Shown here piece after piece: positions 60,196-64,000 of a DNA stretch of 64,000 bases (position 1 is the stretch's first letter; each line of letters starts with the position of its first letter). The position numbers and the translations under genes were made by a program. The notes under the pieces are model-generated. The model did not search any database. It was not told the DNA's origin and was given only the letters and a program-made list of their open reading frames with translations. Source of the DNA: Crossiella sp. S99.2 (GTDB lineage Bacteria; Actinomycetota; Actinomycetes; Mycobacteriales; Pseudonocardiaceae); assembly GCF_023094165.1 (NCBI RefSeq), contig NZ_JALMDK010000024.1, positions 1-64,000 of the forward strand. The letters are read 5' to 3'.

Positions 60196-61169
60196 GGAAT
60201 CGTCCACTATGGACAGTCGCCCTGCTGATGACCGGCAGTCTGCTCGCGGGTTGCGGGCTTTCGGCGGGTGGAGCGCCGCCGCTTCACGTGAAACCGGGAT
60301 CGATTCAGCCGGTGTCCGAACTGGCCGGGGTCGAGCTGACCGTGGGGTCCAAGGACTTCAGTGAGCAGCTGGTTCTGGCCTATCTGGCCGAATTCGCGCT
60401 GAGCGCGGCCGGGGCCAAGGTGCGGGACCTGTCCAACATCGCCGGGTCCAACAGCGGGCGGGACGCGCTGCTGACCGGGCAGGTCGACCTGATGTGGGAG
60501 TACACCGGCACCGGGTGGATCAGCTACCTCGGCAAGGAGGACCCGATCCCGGACGACGCCGCGCAGTTCGAGGCGGTGCGCAAGGAAGACCTGGCGCGCA
60601 ACGGGATCGTGTGGAGCCTGATGGCGCCGCTGAACAACACCTACGCGTTCGCGATGAGTCGCAAGAACGCCGAGCGGCTGGGCATCCGGACCATGTCCGA
60701 GCTGGCGAAACTCATCAAGGAGAAGCCGCAGGAGGGGACCTTCTGCCTGGAGAGCGAGTTCGCCAGCCGCAACGACGGCATGCCGGGGGTGCAGAAGACC
60801 TACGGGTTCGAGCCGGCGCCGGGCAACATCAAACTGCTCGGCATCGGGCCGATCTACCAGGCCGTGGCCAACGGCGGGACCTGCAACTTCGGCGAAGTCT
60901 TCACCACCGACGGGCGGGTGCTGGCCCTTGACCTGGTGGTGCTGGCCGATGACCGGAACTTCTTCCCGCGCTACAACGCCTCGGTCACCCTGCGCAAGGA
61001 GACCGCGGGCGCGCACCCGCAGATCGCCGAGGTGCTGCGGCCGGTGGCGGCCAAGCTGACCAACGAGGTGGTGCTCAAGCTCAACGCCGAGGTCGACGTG
61101 GACGGCAGGGACCCGGCCGAGGTGGCCAGGGACTGGCTGGTGCGCGAGGGCTTCGTGCGGCTGCCCTGA
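60192..61169 (+). CDS. Glycine betaine/choline-type substrate-binding lipoprotein (OpuCC type)
   Basis: 325 residues. The lipoprotein signal is TVALLMTGSLLAGCGLS with Cys in LAGC. The OpuAC-type domain opens with ELTVGSKDFSEQLVLAYLAE and contains DLMWEYTGTGWISYLG, the pocket segment of OpuC/OsmX proteins that bind quaternary ammonium compounds. A one-mismatch parS lies inside the linker after the lipobox. It is the last gene of the BCCT-OpuC operon. Confidence 0.92.
   Translation: MRNRPLWTVALLMTGSLLAGCGLSAGGAPPLHVKPGSIQPVSELAGVELTVGSKDFSEQLVLAYLAEFALSAAGAKVRDLSNIAGSNSGRDALLTGQVDLMWEYTGTGWISYLGKEDPIPDDAAQFEAVRKEDLARNGIVWSLMAPLNNTYAFAMSRKNAERLGIRTMSELAKLIKEKPQEGTFCLESEFASRNDGMPGVQKTYGFEPAPGNIKLLGIGPIYQAVANGGTCNFGEVFTTDGRVLALDLVVLADDRNFFPRYNASVTLRKETAGAHPQIAEVLRPVAAKLTNEVVLKLNAEVDVDGRDPAEVARDWLVREGFVRLP
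60281..60294. promoter_or_regulatory. parS: Distal parS-like site
   Basis: GCTTCACGTGAAAC matches the parS core at 13 of 14 positions. It lies in the coding sequence, about 49 kb from oriC and 54 kb from the parAB sites. Confidence 0.55.
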
Positions 61170-61278
61170 GTAGAACTACGGAAGGCGACCTCAGGGTCGA
61201 CTCGGGGGTTTGCCCCATGGTGACTGTCGGTACCCCAGGCCAGGATGGTCCCTGACGATCTTTCCGGGAGGGGATGTC

Positions 61279-61623
61279 ATGCGGGGACTGGATTCGGTTC
61301 GGTATGTGCTGCTCGGTCACACCCTGGTGGCCTGGCTGACGGCTGGGGTGCTGTGGGCGGGGAGCGCGTTCGAGTTCCCGTTCGCCATGGCCACGGTGAT
61401 GACCGGCGCGGTCGGGCTGGTGCTCGCGCTGCTGCTGCCCGGCTACTCCCAGCAGCTGCGCACCAGCGGGCTGTGGTTCACCGCGATCCTCATCCCGCTG
61501 AACCTGGCGCTGTCCGCACTCTCGGTGTCCGCGCTGGCCGGGGCGGTGCTCGCGGCGGTCGCCTTCACCCTGCTGCTGCGGCCGTTCCAGCTGCCGCTGC
61601 GCTACCGGCAGACCACCGCCTGA
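61279..61623 (+). CDS. Small hypothetical membrane protein
   Basis: 114 residues, probably four membrane helices (VLLGHTLVAWLTAGVLWAG, FAMATVMTGAVGLVLALLLP, GLWFTAILIPLNLALSALSV and a last one). It ends in a basic FQLPLRYRQ tail. The ATG at 61279 follows GGGAGGGG. No family is recognised. Confidence 0.7.
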   Translation: MRGLDSVRYVLLGHTLVAWLTAGVLWAGSAFEFPFAMATVMTGAVGLVLALLLPGYSQQLRTSGLWFTAILIPLNLALSALSVSALAGAVLAAVAFTLLLRPFQLPLRYRQTTA

Positions 61624-62061
61624 TCAGACGCCCAGGTGGTGCAGCAGGTGGGACTCGAGCCGGTCGAGTTCGGTGGACACCGCGCGGTGCGCGGCCTTGC
61701 GCCGAGGGGTCGGCATCCGCTCGGCGGCCCGCACCACCGCGGCCAGTTCGACCAGCCGGGACTCGCCGTCCCTGGCGAAGGCCACGATCTCCTCGCTGGC
61801 GTTGACCCGAAGCTCGGTCAGCGCGTTGGCGATGCCGGCGATCCGGGCGTGCAGCGAACCACCGCGGCCGCTGTAGGTGGCCAGGTGCTCCACCGGGATG
61901 CCCAGCTTGCGGGCGCGCATCCGGTCGTAGCCGTCCCTGGCCGCCGCGGCGGCCTTGAGCGCGACCGGCGCGAGCAGTGGCAGCACCACCTTGCCGATGC
62001 CGATCAGGTGCTTGGCACGGGCGGGAGTCAGCTTGGGCAGTCCTCGCCGGATGCGGGCCAT
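61624..62061 (-). CDS. Hypothetical helical protein
   Basis: 145 residues. A basic N-terminus precedes a hydrophobic helix (LIGIGKVVLPLLAPVALKAA) and then long amphipathic helices ending RAVSTELDRLESHLLHHLGV. It resembles short actinobacterial proteins of unknown function with an AA-rich helical core, possibly the DUF6474 group, though I am not sure of that. Its stop abuts the stop of the convergent membrane-protein gene. Confidence 0.7.
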   Translation of the reverse strand: MARIRRGLPKLTPARAKHLIGIGKVVLPLLAPVALKAAAAARDGYDRMRARKLGIPVEHLATYSGRGGSLHARIAGIANALTELRVNASEEIVAFARDGESRLVELAAVVRAAERMPTPRRKAAHRAVSTELDRLESHLLHHLGV

Positions 62062-62171
62062 GCTCGTCAGCCTAGGCCGCTCGGGGGTTTCTTGGCGGTT
62101 CCGGCGCGCGAGCAGCCGAGATCAACCGGGTTGCCGACACGGAGCGCTCTCCGGCCACTTACCCTGCATGA

Positions 62172-63812
62172 GTGACGTCTGCGGTGCTACTTGATGCCGG
62201 GGTGGTGACCCGGTGCCGGCGCCGCGTGCACCTCGAACACGACCCGACCATGGTCAACTCGCCCAAGGCGCCGCCGGATCCGGCGGCCGAGCAGCGGATG
62301 AGCGACGCGGCCGCGCACCGGCGCGCGGTGGCCGACCGGTTGGCCCGGCAGGTGGGCGCGGAGTGGACCGAGGTGCCCGCTGGTGAGGGCCCGGCCGACC
62401 GGGAACGAATCACCACCGCGGTGCTGGGCGCCGGCGCCCGGTTCGTGTGGGGTGGTCTGCTGCCCTCGGACCGCTCCGGCGGGCGGCGCGGCGGCATCGA
62501 CCTGCTGGTGCGGGACGGTAACGGTGGGTACATCCCGGTGCTGGTGGTCCGGCACAAGATCACCGACCCTGGCACCGGGGCGCGCACCACGCCGTTCGGC
62601 CAGCTCTACCCGGGCAGCGCCAGGGTCGACCCGATCCGCAAGGTCCGGCCGCAGCCCAGGGACCAGCTCCGGCTGGCGCACGCGCACCGGCTGCTGCAGG
62701 CCGCCGGACTGGCCGCGCGTGGCCGGGCGATGGGCGGGGTGATCGGCCTGGACGCCGATGTGGTGCTCTGGCACGACCTGGACGCGCCGACCTGGCCGAA
62801 TGGCCGGACCGCGCTCAAGGAGTACGACGCTCGCTTCGCCGACCGGCTCGCGGTGGCGGCCGCGGCGGCCGGTGAGCGGGACGCGCTGGCCCGGCCGTCC
62901 CGGATCCTGGAGTGCCGCAGTTGCCCGTGGTGGCCGACCTGCGAGGCCGCGCTGATCGAGCGGCGGGACGTCAGCCTGGTGGTGCGCGGTGAGGACGCGG
63001 TGTCCCTGCGCGGCATCGGAGTGTCCACTGTGGACCAGCTGGCGGCCCAGGAGACCGCGGTGGAGGCGCCTGCGCAGATGGTGGGCATGCCCTTCGGCGA
63101 CGCGGTGCTGCTGGCCAGGGCCTGGCTGCGCGGGGCCTCGCTGGTGCGCCGCGAGGAGCGGGTGCTGGTGCCCAGGGCCGATGTGGAACTGGACGTGGAC
63201 ATGGAGAGCTTCGGCGACGCCGGGGCCTACATGTGGGGCTGCCATCTCTCCGGCGCGGACATCGGCGAACCCCAGGGCTACCGGGCCTTCGTCACCTGGG
63301 ATCCATTGCCCTGCGCGGACGAGGCGCGCTCCTTCGGCGAGTTCTGGTCCTATCTCACGCACGTGCGGCTGCGGGCCAGCGCGCGCGGGCTGAGCTTCCG
63401 GGCCTACTGCTACAACGAACTCGCGGAGAACCGGTGGATGCTCGGCTCGGCCGAGCGCTTCGCCGGGAAGCCGGACATCCCGACCCTGCAGACCGTGCAG
63501 GACTTCATCGGCTCGCCGCAGTGGGTGGACCTGTTCGGCATCGTGCGCGACCAGTTCCTGTGCGCCAAGGGCAAGGGGCTGAAGATGATCGCCCCGGCGG
63601 CCGGGTTCAGCTGGCGGGACCCGGAGGCCGGTGGCGAGAACTCGATGCGCTGGTACCGGGACGCGGTCGGCATGGACGGCGGCGAACCACTGCCCGACCA
63701 GCGGGAACGGCTGCTGGAGTACAACGAGGACGATGTCCGCGCGACCTGGACGCTGCGCCGCTGGATGGACTCGCCGGCGGTGTACGAACTGCCGTACGCC
63801 GGTGAGCTGTGA
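62172..63812 (+). CDS. TM0106-type RecB-like putative nuclease
   Basis: 546 residues. The N-terminal RecB/Cas4-like nuclease region has RRVHLEHDP, GIDLLVRDGNGGYIPVLV and the cysteine cluster ECRSCPWWPTC. A helix-hairpin-helix-like LRGIGVSTVDQLAAQE follows. The C-terminal RNase H-like (DEDD) exonuclease part has DVELDVDMESFGD and the closing LLEYNEDDVRATWTLRRWM. This is COG2251 architecture. Four cysteines may hold an Fe-S cluster as in Cas4/AddB, but only three are close together here. The role is unknown; DNA repair is likely. Confidence 0.85.
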   Translation: MTSAVLLDAGVVTRCRRRVHLEHDPTMVNSPKAPPDPAAEQRMSDAAAHRRAVADRLARQVGAEWTEVPAGEGPADRERITTAVLGAGARFVWGGLLPSDRSGGRRGGIDLLVRDGNGGYIPVLVVRHKITDPGTGARTTPFGQLYPGSARVDPIRKVRPQPRDQLRLAHAHRLLQAAGLAARGRAMGGVIGLDADVVLWHDLDAPTWPNGRTALKEYDARFADRLAVAAAAAGERDALARPSRILECRSCPWWPTCEAALIERRDVSLVVRGEDAVSLRGIGVSTVDQLAAQETAVEAPAQMVGMPFGDAVLLARAWLRGASLVRREERVLVPRADVELDVDMESFGDAGAYMWGCHLSGADIGEPQGYRAFVTWDPLPCADEARSFGEFWSYLTHVRLRASARGLSFRAYCYNELAENRWMLGSAERFAGKPDIPTLQTVQDFIGSPQWVDLFGIVRDQFLCAKGKGLKMIAPAAGFSWRDPEAGGENSMRWYRDAVGMDGGEPLPDQRERLLEYNEDDVRATWTLRRWMDSPAVYELPYAGEL

Positions 63813-63846
63813 CGGTGCGGCCGAGTAGCCGCACCGTCCACTCCGG

Positions 63847-64000
63847 CTAGCGGGGCGCCATCCGCAGCGAGCCGTCCATCCGGATGACCTCGCCGTTGAG
63901 GTAGTCGTGCTCGACGATCATGAGCGCGAGCTGGGCGTACTCCGCGGGCGTGCCCAGGCGCTTGGGGAAGGGCACCCCGGCGGACAGGCCGGCGCGGAAC
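63847..64000 (-). CDS. Short-chain dehydrogenase/reductase, C-terminal end (cut by window)
   Basis: Only the last 50 residues are inside the window. Reading leftward they contain FPKRLGTPAEYAQLALMIVE, then YLNGEVIRMDGSLRMAPR, the end of an SDR of the 3-hydroxyacyl-CoA dehydrogenase type 2 (HSD10-like) group. The NAD-binding and catalytic motifs lie beyond 64000. Confidence 0.88.
   Translation of the reverse strand, partial: FRAGLSAGVPFPKRLGTPAEYAQLALMIVEHDYLNGEVIRMDGSLRMAPR

Overview
The window is a high-GC actinobacterial chromosome segment that contains the replication origin. Gene order (parB-parA-rsmG-jag-yidC-yidD-rnpA-rpmH / dnaA / dnaN-gnd-recF-dciA-gyrB-gyrA), a DLW-39 micro-protein between tRNA-Ile and tRNA-Ala, and the crgA-DUF881-sortase-pabA / pknB-pknA-pbpA-rodA-pstP-fhaB-fhaA block together point to the family Pseudonocardiaceae (Amycolatopsis / Saccharothrix / Crossiella / Kutzneria type). 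The family is an inference from synteny and protein style. The genus cannot be fixed by eye.

Layout. 1-3.3 kb: acetyltransferase, PLP aminotransferase, D-Ala-D-Ala ligase. 3.3-8.75 kb: leftward segregation and membrane-insertion genes, with three parS sites at 5.2-6.0 kb. 8.75-11.5 kb: dnaA flanked by a DnaA-box-containing leader and by oriC (10.79-11.5 kb, boxes followed by an AT-rich unwinding element). 11.5-21.1 kb: rightward replication genes through gyrBA and a DUF3566 membrane protein. 21.1-29.6 kb: tRNAs and the conserved cell-envelope/division neighbourhood (CwsA-like, cyclophilin, rhomboid, PH protein, CrgA, DUF881, class E sortase, PabA). 29.6-39.1 kb: the leftward Ser/Thr kinase-phosphatase-elongation operon, with overlapping genes, followed by tRNA-Leu. 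39.8-64 kb is more lineage-specific: a lactone oxidase divergent from a PLP aldolase/racemase-like enzyme; a TetR regulator with a palindromic operator facing a beta-glucosidase and three tandem MFS paralogues; two small proteins divergent from an HTH-TPR regulator and a phosphotransferase-fold protein; a copper set (copC, copD, ycnI); a five-gene coupled operon combining a BCCT carrier with an OpuC-type osmolyte ABC importer; a RecB-like nuclease; and the C-terminal end of a short-chain dehydrogenase.

Most notable signals. (1) DnaA boxes recur as pairs with 12-13 bp periodicity, often TTATCCACA plus TTGTCCCCA, not only at oriC and in the dnaA leader. One pair lies inside the start of dciA, where the codons GAT/AAT break the local codon bias, and another lies in the intergenic region at 25.6 kb. 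(2) A one-mismatch parS lies about 49 kb from oriC inside the osmolyte-binding-protein gene. (3) FhaA carries a long Q/G/Y-rich repeat and the PknA-like kinase carries a PASTA-like ectodomain. (4) The divergent small-protein / HTH-TPR / phosphotransferase cluster at 49.2-52.4 kb is the best candidate for an uncharacterised system. I see no insertion sequence, prophage, CRISPR array or broken gene.
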